Origin: DATAUK01 sp036268295
GTDB taxonomy: Bacteria > Actinomycetota > Actinomycetes > JAFAQI01
NCBI GenBank assembly: GCA_036268295.1
Contig: DATAUK010000015.1
Coordinates: forward strand, 1-64,000
DNA length: 64,000 nt
Direction of reading: 5' to 3'
Under the pieces are notes generated by a model. The model was not told the DNA's origin, ran no database searches, and saw only the letters and a program-made list of their open reading frames with translations. A program made the position numbers and the translations under genes. Position 1 is the stretch's first letter, and the number at the start of each line of letters is the position of its first letter. This document shows, piece by piece, positions 1 through 7,939 of this stretch.

Positions 1-5
1 CGCGT

Positions 6-66
6 TGACTCATCAAGAATGCGCGCGTAACCGGGTTCGTTGACTCATTTGGAAATGCGCGCGTAG
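6..66 (+). repeat. Left end of IS: two tandem terminal repeats
   Basis: Two direct copies of TGACTCAT-N6/7-TGCGCGCGTA at 6-29 and 41-66, 35 bp apart. Both recur inverted at the right end. Confidence 0.85.
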
Positions 67-112
67 GGCGCGCCTACCTGGTTCGTGTGCTGGCGGCAGG
101 TAGGTCCCGTGG

Positions 113-1357
113 ATGGGGCTGACGATGGGGCAACGTAGGGCGGTCACGAAGGTGATCGCGACCCGGTATGCGCGGGCGACCAAGACCGGTAAGGGTCTGA
201 TTCTCGACGAGCTGTGCGCGACGACGGGGTGGCATCGCAGTCATGCCCGCAAGGCGCTGGTAGCGGCGCTGCGACCGCGGGTAGTGCGCGCTGCCCGCCG
301 GCCCCGTCCGCCAACGTATGGCCCGGAAGTCGTTGCTGCGCTTCGGTTCTGCTGGGCGACCCTCGGCGCTCCGACCGGGAAGCGGCTCGCCGCGGTGCTG
401 CCTGACCTGGTCGCCCGGCTTCGTCGCTTCGGTGAGCTCGATATCGACGACGGGACCGCCGCGGCATTGAGCCGGATGTCAGCCGCGACGATCGACCGGC
501 GCCTGGCGCCGGCACGCGCGGAGATGACGGTGCGGGGTCGGTCTCACACCAAGCCAGGCTCGTTGCTCAAGGACGCGATCCCGATCCGGACCTGGGCGCA
601 GTGGGACGACGCGATCCCGGGGTTCGTGGAGATCGACCTCGTCGGCCATGAGGGCGGCAACGCGGTCGGGGACCACGCTTACACGCTCACCGTGACCGAT
701 ATCGCGACCGGCTGGACGGAGAACCGGTCGGTGGCGAACAAGGCCCGCAAATGGGTCGTCGCCGCGCTGGAAGACATCGCCAGCGTGCTGCCGTTCCCGC
801 TGCTCGGCGTCGACAGCGACAACGGATCAGAGTTCATCAACCACCACCTGCTCCAGTGGTGTGCTGACCGCAAGATCACCTTCACCCGGTCCCGGCCAGG
901 GAATAGCAACGACGGCGCCCACGTCGAGCAGAAGAACTGGGCTGTCGTGCGCACCGTCGTCGGCTACCACCGTTACGACACGACCGCCGAGTTGTTGCTG
1001 CTGAACAAGATCTGGCCGTTGCAATCGCTGATCACGAACTACTTCCTGCCACAGCAGAAACTCATCTCGAAGGTCCGGGTCGGAGCGAAAGTCACCAAGA
1101 AATACGACCGGCCCACCACCCCGCAGCGCCGCGCCGCTGCACACAAGAAGATCAGCAAACACGACAAGGCGATCATGGCCGACACCCTCGACGGGCTCAA
1201 CCCAGCAGCGATCCAACGTCAGATACAGGCACAGACCGCCGAGCTGCTCACCCTGACCACCAGCAAGGCATCAGCCAGAACCACACCGGCGATGCCAGCC
1301 ACCTCCCCGCGCGCATCCGTTCATGAGTCAACGAAGAAAGCTACGCGCGCATCTTGA
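113..1357 (+). CDS. DDE (rve-type integrase core) transposase
   Basis: This 414-residue protein should cut and join the ends of the surrounding insertion sequence. The N-terminal 60 residues are basic and helix-rich, with a DELCATTGWHRSHARKAL stretch that looks like the DNA-binding helix-turn-helix. A retroviral-integrase-type core follows with candidate catalytic residues D175 (EIDLVGHEG), D236 (VDSDNGSEF) and E272 (NDGAHVEQKN). The D236-E272 spacing of 35 residues matches the DD(35)E pattern. The frame is intact, so the element may be active. ATG 125 is an alternative start. The family resembles proteins annotated as IS481-like or ISNCY integrases; I cannot choose between them. Confidence 0.88.
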   Translation: MGLTMGQRRAVTKVIATRYARATKTGKGLILDELCATTGWHRSHARKALVAALRPRVVRAARRPRPPTYGPEVVAALRFCWATLGAPTGKRLAAVLPDLVARLRRFGELDIDDGTAAALSRMSAATIDRRLAPARAEMTVRGRSHTKPGSLLKDAIPIRTWAQWDDAIPGFVEIDLVGHEGGNAVGDHAYTLTVTDIATGWTENRSVANKARKWVVAALEDIASVLPFPLLGVDSDNGSEFINHHLLQWCADRKITFTRSRPGNSNDGAHVEQKNWAVVRTVVGYHRYDTTAELLLLNKIWPLQSLITNYFLPQQKLISKVRVGAKVTKKYDRPTTPQRRAAAHKKISKHDKAIMADTLDGLNPAAIQRQIQAQTAELLTLTTSKASARTTPAMPATSPRASVHESTKKATRAS

Positions 1358-1366
1358 CATGAGTCA
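1308..1366 (-). repeat. Right end of IS: two tandem terminal repeats
   Basis: Inverted copies of the left-end module. The inner copy (1308-1330) and the outer copy (1341-1366) both overlap the last codons of the transposase gene. Confidence 0.82.
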
Positions 1367-1369
1367 CCG

Positions 1370-1401
1370 GGCACCCGCTCCAACCTTGGTCGACGGGTGC
1401 C
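1370..1401. terminator. Hairpin beside IS right end
   Basis: Perfect 8-bp stem GGCACCCG / CGGGTGCC (1370-1377 and 1394-1401) with a 16-nt loop, four bases outside the IS end and 23 bases before the SRPBCC start. It could terminate read-through from the IS or be the relic of an older terminator. There is no T-run. Confidence 0.35.
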
Positions 1402-1424
1402 AGGGGATACGGGACGATTGCGAG

Positions 1425-1901
1425 ATGGCATCGAAGTACGCGGAAGCAACCGAGACGATCGACGCTGACGCCGACACGTTGTACGACCTGGTCGCCGACC
1501 TCGCCCAGATGGGCAACTGGAGTCCCGAGGCGACCGGCGGCCGCTGGGTCGGTCGTGCGACCGGGCCGGCAGTTGGCGCGAAGTTCCGTGGCCACAACCG
1601 CTCGGGCTGGCGCCGCTGGTCGACCAACGTCGAGGTGACCGCCGCGGATCGAGGCCGCCGCTTCGCATTCCACGTTTCGTTCAGCGGCGTGCCCATTGCC
1701 GACTGGTCCTACGACTTTGAATCCGACGGCGCGCCGACCCGCGTCACCGAGCAGTGGACCGACCTCCGGCCGGGGTGGCTGGACGCGCTTTCGGGGCCGA
1801 TGATGAGTGTCCCTGACCGCGCGGTGCACAACCAGCGCAACATGGCATTGACGTTGGCAGCGTTGAAGAAAGCCGCCGAAGCGAGTCAGACCGCGTCGTA
1901 G
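1425..1901 (+). CDS. SRPBCC (polyketide cyclase/START-like) family protein
   Basis: The 158-residue protein has the SRPBCC ligand-binding fold pattern: an early ETIDADADTLYDLVADLAQMGNW segment, a central glycine/tryptophan-rich sheet region (GHNRSGWRRWSTNVEVT), and a long C-terminal helix with HNQRNMALTLAALKKAA. The fold binds hydrophobic ligands; the ligand here is unknown. The open frame reaches back to 1323 inside the IS end. ATG 1425 is chosen because the conserved fold begins there. Its end overlaps the end of paaE on the other strand by 16 bp, a convergent arrangement. The upstream region was altered by the IS insertion, so its native promoter may be lost. Confidence 0.72.
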   Translation: MASKYAEATETIDADADTLYDLVADLAQMGNWSPEATGGRWVGRATGPAVGAKFRGHNRSGWRRWSTNVEVTAADRGRRFAFHVSFSGVPIADWSYDFESDGAPTRVTEQWTDLRPGWLDALSGPMMSVPDRAVHNQRNMALTLAALKKAAEASQTAS

Positions 1902-2953
1902 TCGACGGTGACCTCGGGAGTCGTCGGGCGCGCCTGGCAGGTCAACACGAACCCGGCGTCGAGCTCCCACGGCTGAAGCGCGTAGTTGACCGCCATCTCG
2001 ACGTTGCCGTCGACGACTCGGGCGCGGCACGTCGCGCAGACCCCACCGGTGCAGGAGAACGGCACGTCCAGCCCGGCAGCGCTCGCCGTGTCGAGCACCG
2101 TTTCCGCCCGATGGCCGTCGACAGTCCGGCGGATGCCACCGAACACGATGTCGAGCTTCACGACTTCGCTGTCGCGGGGGTCGGCCGTACGCGCCGGCTT
2201 CGGTGCATGTGACCCGTAGAGCTCGAGATGGACATGATCGGCCGGGATGCCAAGCACGATGAGGGTTTCGCGGGCTTCGAGCGTCATCGGCTCAGGTCCG
2301 CAGGCGAAGGCATCGTCGTACGAAGTGACGTCGATCAGCTCTTTGCTCAACCCCCGCAGCTTGTCGGCGTCGAGCCGGCCGTTCAGCAGCGGCGTCGCCT
2401 GCTGCTCGCGACTGAACACGTAGATCAGTTGGAGCCGGTCAAGATGCAGGTCCTTGAGGTCGCTGAGCGCCTCGCGGAAGATCACCGAGCTGGAACCGCG
2501 ATTGCCGTAAAGGATCGTCATCCGGCTATTCGGCTCTCGCGCCAAGATCGAGCGGGCGAGTGACATGACCGGTGCGATCCCGCTACCCGACGCGACGGCG
2601 AGATAAGCCTTGTGGTGCAACGGATCTAGCGCGGTCGTGAATCGACCGAGCGGCGGCAAGGTGTCGAGCACGTCGCCGACCTTCATCATGGTGTGGGCGT
2701 GCTCACCGAAGACGCCGCCGGCCAGTCGCTTCACGACGATGCGCAGCTCGCCGTCGTCGAGCCCGCTACAGATCGAGTACGACCGGTCGACCGGCTCGCC
2801 GTCCGGGCCGTCGATCCGGAAGCTCAGAAACTGTCCTGGCGCAAACGCGAACTCCTCGGCCAGATCGTCCGGCACCGCTAGCGCAACCGACACGGTGTCA
2901 TCGGTCTCGCGCCGGATGTCGGCGACGCGTAGTGGATAGAAGGTCCGGGGCAT
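1886..2953 (-). CDS. paaE: Phenylacetyl-CoA epoxidase reductase subunit PaaE
   Basis: The 355-residue NAD(P)H-dependent reductase passes electrons from NADPH through FAD and a 2Fe-2S cluster to the PaaABC(D) oxygenase. The N-terminal flavin domain has RSYSICSG (FAD binding), followed by a nucleotide-binding domain with GSGIAPVMSL. The C-terminal plant-type ferredoxin domain has CTGGVCATCRARV plus a later Cys in VLTCQA. This flavin-NAD-ferredoxin order is typical of PaaE. Upstream codons in the frame belong to paaD; ATG 2953 overlaps the paaD stop (TGATG), indicating translational coupling. It is the last gene of paaABCDE. Confidence 0.93.
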   Translation of the reverse strand: MPRTFYPLRVADIRRETDDTVSVALAVPDDLAEEFAFAPGQFLSFRIDGPDGEPVDRSYSICSGLDDGELRIVVKRLAGGVFGEHAHTMMKVGDVLDTLPPLGRFTTALDPLHHKAYLAVASGSGIAPVMSLARSILAREPNSRMTILYGNRGSSSVIFREALSDLKDLHLDRLQLIYVFSREQQATPLLNGRLDADKLRGLSKELIDVTSYDDAFACGPEPMTLEARETLIVLGIPADHVHLELYGSHAPKPARTADPRDSEVVKLDIVFGGIRRTVDGHRAETVLDTASAAGLDVPFSCTGGVCATCRARVVDGNVEMAVNYALQPWELDAGFVLTCQARPTTPEVTVDYDAV

Positions 2954-3471
2954 CAGTGCACTTTGAAGTAGTCGAACGGCTCTCGGCAATCCTCGCAACG
3001 CCAGAGCGACTTGCACGGCGTCGAGCCGAACCGCGAGAGCTCGTCGAGCTGTGTCGACCCGCAGCTCGGGCAACGCTCGGGACGCCCGATCTCCAGGATT
3101 GGCAACGACTTCCGACCGTCGGCAGTGACCCCTCGACCGTTCGGCGGCGCGATGCCGAACCCACGCAGTTTCTCGCGGCCGCCGGCACTCAGCCACTCGG
3201 TGGTCCAGGCCGGTGATAGCTGCACGTCTATGACAACCTCGTCGTACGCCGTGGTCAGGGCCTCACGCACGTCGTGGGCGATGACCTCGGTAGCCGGGCA
3301 GCCGGAGTAGGTAGGGGTCAGCGTCACAACGACGCGGCGCTGATCATCGGATACCTTCACCGCTCTGACGATGCCAAGGTCGACCACCGACACGACGGGG
3401 ATCTCCGGATCGGCAACGCCGGCGAGGATCTGCCAGGCGTTCGCGGTCGTGGCGACTGCGGCGCTCACCAT
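2953..3471 (-). CDS. paaD: Phenylacetate degradation protein PaaD
   Basis: The 172-residue protein has an N-terminal MIP18/DUF59-like domain (GVADPEIPVVSVVDLGIVR, then TYSGCPATEVI) implicated in iron-sulfur assembly. A C-terminal zinc-ribbon-like tail carries CPSCG and CEDC. PaaD is required for a functional phenylacetyl-CoA epoxidase, probably by maturing the PaaE Fe-S cluster. The start overlaps the end of paaC by 7 nt and the stop overlaps the paaE start. Confidence 0.92.
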   Translation of the reverse strand: MVSAAVATTANAWQILAGVADPEIPVVSVVDLGIVRAVKVSDDQRRVVVTLTPTYSGCPATEVIAHDVREALTTAYDEVVIDVQLSPAWTTEWLSAGGREKLRGFGIAPPNGRGVTADGRKSLPILEIGRPERCPSCGSTQLDELSRFGSTPCKSLWRCEDCREPFDYFKVH

Positions 3472-4151
3472 GACGCTCCTGGATGTGCCCGCGCCAGTGA
3501 CTGCATCTCGGCGAGCAACTCGGTGAGGTGCACAGTGTGGTCAACTCGCGGGGCCTGTTGCGGATCGGCGTGCGGGGGTGCGGGGGTCGGCAGCGTGGCG
3601 GTGTTGAGCACGAAGACCACTTCGTCGTACCACCCGTCTACCGCGATCTCCCAGCAATAGGGCCAAAGCTCGTCGAGGGCGGCGAGCATTCGACGATGCG
3701 ACTCATCAGTGCCGTCGCCGAGTCGTACGACCCACGACGACGAGTGCCGGCGGTGGTAGGCGTTCTCCTTGATGGCCTTCTCTGCCACGCCGCGGACGAC
3801 CTCATCGTCACTTGCCGCGAATGCTCGCCAGACCTGCTCGAGCCAGACGTCGAGAAACAGCTGGCGCAGCATGGTGTGTGCGAAGTCACCGTTGGGCAGC
3901 TCACAGATGACTGGGTTGCGGAACGAAACCGCGTCGCGGAAGTAGGCGAGCTGATCCTCATCGCCGAGATGGGAGAGCAGACCGCGGGCCTGGCCGAGCA
4001 GGTCGAGCGCGATGTTGCCGATCGCGACGTCCTCTTCCATGCTCGGTGCATTACTGACCCACTCGGCCAATCGGTGGGAGGCGATCAGGCAGCAATCCGC
4101 GACGGTCGCGACGTCGCGGAGTGGTGCCTGATCAGAGGTTGGCAACACCAT
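3465..4151 (-). CDS. paaC: Phenylacetyl-CoA epoxidase structural subunit PaaC
   Basis: The 228-residue ferritin-like helical protein forms the structural partner of PaaA in the epoxidase complex. Recognisable PaaC features are EDVAIGNIALDLLGQARGLLSHLG near residue 50 and LRQLFLDVWLEQVW followed by KAIKENAYHRRHSSSWVVRLGDGT. The frame is open far upstream, but those residues are the shadow of paaB. ATG 4151 overlaps the paaB 3' end by 20 nt and is the first plausible start. The usual length is about 250 residues, so a slightly different start is possible. Confidence 0.92.
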   Translation of the reverse strand: MVLPTSDQAPLRDVATVADCCLIASHRLAEWVSNAPSMEEDVAIGNIALDLLGQARGLLSHLGDEDQLAYFRDAVSFRNPVICELPNGDFAHTMLRQLFLDVWLEQVWRAFAASDDEVVRGVAEKAIKENAYHRRHSSSWVVRLGDGTDESHRRMLAALDELWPYCWEIAVDGWYDEVVFVLNTATLPTPAPPHADPQQAPRVDHTVHLTELLAEMQSLARAHPGASW

Positions 4152-4404
4152 CAGGCACATCGAAGAAAGTCGGATGCCGGTAGATCTTGTCGTCGGCCGG
4201 CTCGAACAACGAGTCCTTGTCGGCGGGATCGCTCGCGACGATCGCTGCCGACGGGACGACCCAGATGCCCGCGGCCTCGCCGCGCCGGGTGAAAACGTCG
4301 CGTGCGCTCTCCAGCGCCATCTCGGCGTCCACCGCGTGAAGGCTGCCGACATGCTGATGGTGCAGGCCGCTGCGGGCCCGAAGGAACACTTCCCAGAGCT
4401 GCAT
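4132..4404 (-). CDS. paaB: Phenylacetyl-CoA epoxidase subunit PaaB
   Basis: The 90-residue protein matches small PaaB: it begins with MQLWEVFLRARSGLHHQHVGSLHA and has the DAEMALESARDVFTRRGE segment. PaaB bridges PaaAC heterodimers and is required for the active complex. ATG 4404 follows the paaA stop by 3 nt. Family length is normally about 95 residues. Confidence 0.93.
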   Translation of the reverse strand: MQLWEVFLRARSGLHHQHVGSLHAVDAEMALESARDVFTRRGEAAGIWVVPSAAIVASDPADKDSLFEPADDKIYRHPTFFDVPDGVANL

Positions 4405-4407
4405 CCG

Positions 4408-5337
4408 TCAGGCCGCCGTGGTTGTCGCATGTTTAGCCGCGTGGGCTTCGGCCGCGTCGAGCACCCAGCCGCCGTCGTCGTACGCGCGCTTGCGGTGTTC
4501 CAACCGTTGCGCATTCATCGGGCCGTCTCCGCTAAGCACCCGTCGGAACTCGTCCCAGTCGGGCTCGCCGAAGCGCCAATGCCCGGTGGTCTGGTCGTAC
4601 GCCAACTCCTCGTCAGGAACCCGAAGCCCGAGGAACTGTGCCTGCGGCACCGTTGCGTCGACGAAGCGCTGCCTCAGCTCGTCGTTGCTGAACCGCTTGA
4701 TCCGCCAGCGCATCGAGCGCTCGGAGTTCGGCGAGGCATCGTCGTTCGGGCCGAACATCATCAGCGACGGCCACCACCAGCGGTCGAGTGCGTCCTGCGC
4801 CATCGCACGCTGCGCGTCGCTGCCGTTGCACAGCGTGACCAGGATGTCGAAGCCCTGCCGCTGGTGGAAGGACTCCTCGCGGCAGATCCGCTTCATGGCC
4901 CGGGCATACGGCCCGTAGGAGCAGCGGCACAGTGGCACCTGGTTCATGATCGCGGCGCCGTCTACCAGCCATCCGATCGCGCCGATGTCGGCCCAGGTCG
5001 GAGTCGGGTAGTTGAAGATCGAGGAGTACTTCGCGGTGCCGGCGAGCAGCTGGTCGACCATTTCCTCGCGGCTGGTGCCGAGCGTCTCGGCGGCGGCATA
5101 GAGGTAGAGCCCGTGGCCGGCCTCGTCCTGAACCTTCGCAAGCAGGATCGCCTTGCGGCGAAGGCTAGGTGCCCGGGCCAGCCAGTTGCCCTCCGGCTGC
5201 ATCCCGATGATCTCGGAATGGGCGTGCTGGGAGATCTGGCGGACCAGCGGCTTGCGGTACGCCTCCGGCATCCAGTCCTTGGGCTCGACCTTGTCCTCGG
5301 CCGCCACCCGGGCCTCGAACATCGCCTCCGAACTCAT
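4408..5337 (-). CDS. paaA: Phenylacetyl-CoA epoxidase catalytic subunit PaaA
   Basis: The 309-residue di-iron oxygenase subunit epoxidises the ring of phenylacetyl-CoA. Ferritin-like ligand motifs are visible: HSEIIGMQPEGNW, then KVQDEAGHG (ExxH), and REESFHQRQGF (ExxH). ATG 5337 is preferred over ATG 5364 because a promoter lies between them whose predicted start of transcription falls on ATG 5337. This also gives 309 residues, the usual PaaA size. It is the first gene of a tightly spaced five-gene operon. No paaK, paaG, paaZ or PaaR-type regulator is adjacent. Confidence 0.94.
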   Translation of the reverse strand: MSSEAMFEARVAAEDKVEPKDWMPEAYRKPLVRQISQHAHSEIIGMQPEGNWLARAPSLRRKAILLAKVQDEAGHGLYLYAAAETLGTSREEMVDQLLAGTAKYSSIFNYPTPTWADIGAIGWLVDGAAIMNQVPLCRCSYGPYARAMKRICREESFHQRQGFDILVTLCNGSDAQRAMAQDALDRWWWPSLMMFGPNDDASPNSERSMRWRIKRFSNDELRQRFVDATVPQAQFLGLRVPDEELAYDQTTGHWRFGEPDWDEFRRVLSGDGPMNAQRLEHRKRAYDDGGWVLDAAEAHAAKHATTTAA

Positions 5338-5344
5338 ACCATCA

Positions 5345-5373
5345 AATGTAACGCTCAGCCGCATCTAGTGCAA
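5345..5373 (-). promoter_or_regulatory. paaABCDE promoter, predicted leaderless
   Basis: On the minus strand, TTGCAC (5373-5368) and TACATT (5350-5345) are separated by exactly 17 bp. Seven bases separate TACATT from the A of ATG 5337, so transcription should start at or next to the start codon. There is no Shine-Dalgarno sequence. Read from sequence; not tested. Confidence 0.6.
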
Positions 5374-5392
5374 TGCCGTGTAATACCCGATC

Positions 5393-7288
5393 TCAGTGGA
5401 GCCGGCGGTAGGCACGACGGCGGCCGAGGAGGCCGGTCGCACCCATCAGCACGATGCCGATCGCGACCGCCAACCCACCGAATGTGACGAGCAGACCGAC
5501 GTCCGCTCCGGTGTTCGGGAGCGTGGTGCCCTGCGGTGGCGACGACGACCCGCTGGGTCCGGACGACGGCCTGCGCGCTGCCGTGATGACGATCGTGTAG
5601 TGCTTCAGCGTCGGATCGTCCACGCTGGCGATGATTGGGTAACTGCCGGCCGTGGTCGGCGTCCCGCTGATCACGCCATGGCTGCTCAAGTGCAGGCCTG
5701 GTGGCAGCGGACCCGAGCTCGACGACAACGACCACTCGTACGGCGCTCCCAGCCCGCCGGTCGCGGTGAGGCTGACGCTGTAGTGGTTGCCCACCTTGCC
5801 GCTCGGAAGCGACTTGGGAGTGATCACGATCGGCGGCTGGGCTGCCTCGACGGCGCCGATGTCGCAGGCCGGCCCCTGCGGGCGCGACTCGCCGCGCTGG
5901 TCGTTAGCCGGGGTCGTGCATGAGGCGTTTGCGGCTGGGATCGCGTCGATGGCGTCGCTGCCCTTGGCCGGCAGCAGCGTCTTGGTAGGCCCGCCGTTGT
6001 TCGCGAGGGGTCCTAGCTTTGCGGTGCCGTTGTTGACACTGCCCTTCGCATTGAAGCCGCAGCTGTCATCGCTGTCGAGGTTGTAACCGCCGTCAACGAC
6101 ATCTCCGGCGCAGTCCGGCAGCGTCGTGTTGTCGGCGGTGATGGTGGCCGTCAGCGTCGCGGATGACGTCTCGATGGCTGAGGCTTTCGGTGCGGCAAGG
6201 TGGCGCTTGTTGGCCTGGCGATCGTGGTGAGCAAACTGCGCCATGCCCGTCTTGGCCACTGCCGGCAGCTCAGCGTTGGTGACGACTCCACCGTCAGAAA
6301 TCTCCGGGTCCGGACTCGTCGATGCGATCGTGCCGGAGATCGTGGTGTTCTTGACCGACACGTCGCCACCGATTGAAAGCACGCCCTGCCCGGTGTTGCC
6401 GAAGATCGTCGAGGACTGGATGTCGGAGACGCCGCCCGGGAAGACGAGCACGCCGCCGCCGAAGGCGGGTCCCTCCGATTCTGTGAACGACACCGTGCCG
6501 GACACCGTCGTCGTCCGGAGATTCACGGTGTTGCCGCCACCATCCACTACCACTCCGGCGCCGGTGTTGTCGTCGATCGTCGTGGAGTCGATCGCGATCG
6601 AACCGCTTTCGTTGACTACACCGCCGTCGCCGTTGCTGGACACCACGTCGCCGGACATCGTGATCACCGGCGGGTCGTCGTTGATCTCGTCGGTGGTGAG
6701 GCCTTCGTCGTCATTACCACTGATGGTCGTGTCATTGACCGAACCCGTGACACTCCCGTCCAGCTCGATGCCGTTGTCGTCGTTGCCGTCGACCACGCAG
6801 TCGACGATGGTGATCCCGACCGGGTCGCCCGCCCCCGGATCACCGGTCACCAGGATGCCGTCGTCGTCCGAGTTTCCCGTGACGTCAATGTCCTTGACCG
6901 TGACCTGTGGTGGGGTGTCCGTGTCGAAGCCGTCGACCCAGATACTCGGGCCGTCCTCGCCGTCGCCGTCGATCGTGGTGCGGCCCGACCCGGTGGCGCC
7001 GGCGCCGATGAGGGTCAACGACTGGCGGATTTCGACACTCTCGTCGTACTTGCCGGCGGCGATCGAAACGGTGTCGCCCGGGTCCGCCTGGTCCACGGCG
7101 TATTGGATGTGCAGACACGGATCGGCCGCGTCGGTGCAGTCGTTGTCGGCGTCGTCGCCTGTCGTCGCGACGTACCGGGTTTGTCCGGCAGCCATGGCCG
7201 GCGCCTGCGCGATGAAGACACCGCCGGCTGCCGCACCGAGCGTGAGAGCAACCACCGCAGCCGCTCGTCGGGTATGGAGGTTGAGCAT
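5393..7288 (-). CDS. LPNTG wall-anchored beta-helix surface protein
   Basis: The 631-residue protein has a signal peptide (LNLHTRRAAAVVALTLG to AMA) followed by a right-handed parallel beta-helix. Evidence for the helix is a cysteine-bearing opening (DCTDAADPCLHIQYAVDQADPGDTV pattern, as in choice-of-anchor Q proteins) and many turns such as ISGNDDEG and VSSNGDGG. A C-terminal putative Ig domain (LPSGKVGNHYSVSLTATGG) precedes LPNTG (residues 590-594), a hydrophobic segment and an RRR tail, which is a sortase signal. A polysaccharide-binding or lyase-like role is possible, but no catalytic residues can be assigned. ATG 7288 sits directly before the signal peptide. It lies upstream of, and on the same strand as, paaA. 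Confidence 0.82.
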   Translation of the reverse strand: MLNLHTRRAAAVVALTLGAAAGGVFIAQAPAMAAGQTRYVATTGDDADNDCTDAADPCLHIQYAVDQADPGDTVSIAAGKYDESVEIRQSLTLIGAGATGSGRTTIDGDGEDGPSIWVDGFDTDTPPQVTVKDIDVTGNSDDDGILVTGDPGAGDPVGITIVDCVVDGNDDNGIELDGSVTGSVNDTTISGNDDEGLTTDEINDDPPVITMSGDVVSSNGDGGVVNESGSIAIDSTTIDDNTGAGVVVDGGGNTVNLRTTTVSGTVSFTESEGPAFGGGVLVFPGGVSDIQSSTIFGNTGQGVLSIGGDVSVKNTTISGTIASTSPDPEISDGGVVTNAELPAVAKTGMAQFAHHDRQANKRHLAAPKASAIETSSATLTATITADNTTLPDCAGDVVDGGYNLDSDDSCGFNAKGSVNNGTAKLGPLANNGGPTKTLLPAKGSDAIDAIPAANASCTTPANDQRGESRPQGPACDIGAVEAAQPPIVITPKSLPSGKVGNHYSVSLTATGGLGAPYEWSLSSSSGPLPPGLHLSSHGVISGTPTTAGSYPIIASVDDPTLKHYTIVITAARRPSSGPSGSSSPPQGTTLPNTGADVGLLVTFGGLAVAIGIVLMGATGLLGRRRAYRRLH

Positions 7289-7373
7289 CGCCACGTCCCC
7301 GGAACCGTAGGTAAAAACCGTCGCGGCAGAATACCAGAGCGGACGCCGCCACGCCGCGGGGTGAGCGTGGGTT

Positions 7374-7880
7374 TCAGCCGGATGGCGCGGCGGCGGCAAC
7401 CAGCGGCAGCACGCGCGGCGCGATCTCGGTGGCGAGGACGATGACGGTCGAGGCTCGCGACACGTTCGGCGACGCGACGACGAGGTCGATCACCCGCTGC
7501 AGGTCGGCGTTCGACCGCGCCACGAGCCGCACCATCATGTCGGCGCCGCCGGTGATGGTGTGCGCTTCGAGCACCTCCGGGATGGTTCGAAGGTGCGAGG
7601 CCACCGGATCGTGGCCGCCGCGATAAGCCGCGGCGTCATCGGCTGCCGCGCTCTGCGCAATCTCGAGGGTCGCGAACGCCGACACCGGGAAGCCCAAGGC
7701 GACCGGATCGACCGCGGGCGCCCAGCCGGTGATCACGCCGGCCGCCTCGAGTCGGTCGAGGCGGGCCTGCACGGTTCCCCGCGCGACGCCGATCCGGCGC
7801 GATGCTTCGAGCACGCCGATTCGCGGCTCGCTAGCAAATAGCAACACGATTCGGCTATCGAGGGCGTCAACACTGTACAT
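7374..7880 (-). CDS. Lrp/AsnC family transcriptional regulator
   Basis: The 168-residue protein has an N-terminal winged helix (DALDSRIVLLFASEPRIGVLEASRRIGVARGTVQARLDRLEAAGVI) and a C-terminal RAM/AsnC effector domain (HTITGGADMMVRLVARS). It diverges from hpd 59 bp away. An imperfect palindrome overlaps its own start codon. The family often senses amino acids, so control of the hpd-aminotransferase pair by an aromatic amino acid or keto acid is a reasonable inference. Confidence 0.88.
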   Translation of the reverse strand: MYSVDALDSRIVLLFASEPRIGVLEASRRIGVARGTVQARLDRLEAAGVITGWAPAVDPVALGFPVSAFATLEIAQSAAADDAAAYRGGHDPVASHLRTIPEVLEAHTITGGADMMVRLVARSNADLQRVIDLVVASPNVSRASTVIVLATEIAPRVLPLVAAAAPSG

Positions 7881-7890
7881 GTTGCACAGT
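7872..7890. promoter_or_regulatory. Candidate Lrp operator
   Basis: A 19-bp imperfect dyad, ACTGTnCAnnnTGnACAGT, spans the start codon of the Lrp-type gene and lies 49 bp before hpd. Its position suits autoregulation and control of hpd. On the minus strand it includes TACTGT five bases before the ATG, which could be the regulator's -10 box. Confidence 0.5.
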
Positions 7891-7939
7891 ATGTCGCACT
7901 CCAGTTGTACGACGAGCCCAATCGCGACAGTCTCGGCAG

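Larger units (their letters stand above)
6..1366 (+). mobile_element. Insertion sequence with doubled terminal repeats
   Basis: One DDE transposase gene is bounded by inverted ends. The left end carries two tandem copies of a module, TGACTCAT, 6-7 variable bases, then TGCGCGCGTA, at 6-29 and 41-66. The right end carries the same module inverted at 1308-1330 and 1341-1366. Each end therefore has an outer and an inner copy about 35 bp apart, probably paired transposase-binding sites. The transposase stop codon (1355-1357) lies inside the outer right repeat. Only five bases precede the left end, so a target-site duplication cannot be checked. The IS family was not determined. Confidence 0.85.

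Noticed and set aside
1323..1424. Extended N-terminus of the SRPBCC protein starting inside the IS end
   Set aside because: The SRPBCC fold starts at about residue 36 of that frame. ATG 1425 is a natural start, and the extension is IS-derived.
4174..5487. 437-codon forward frame over paaA
   Set aside because: It is antisense to a strongly conserved gene and its translation has no recognisable features.
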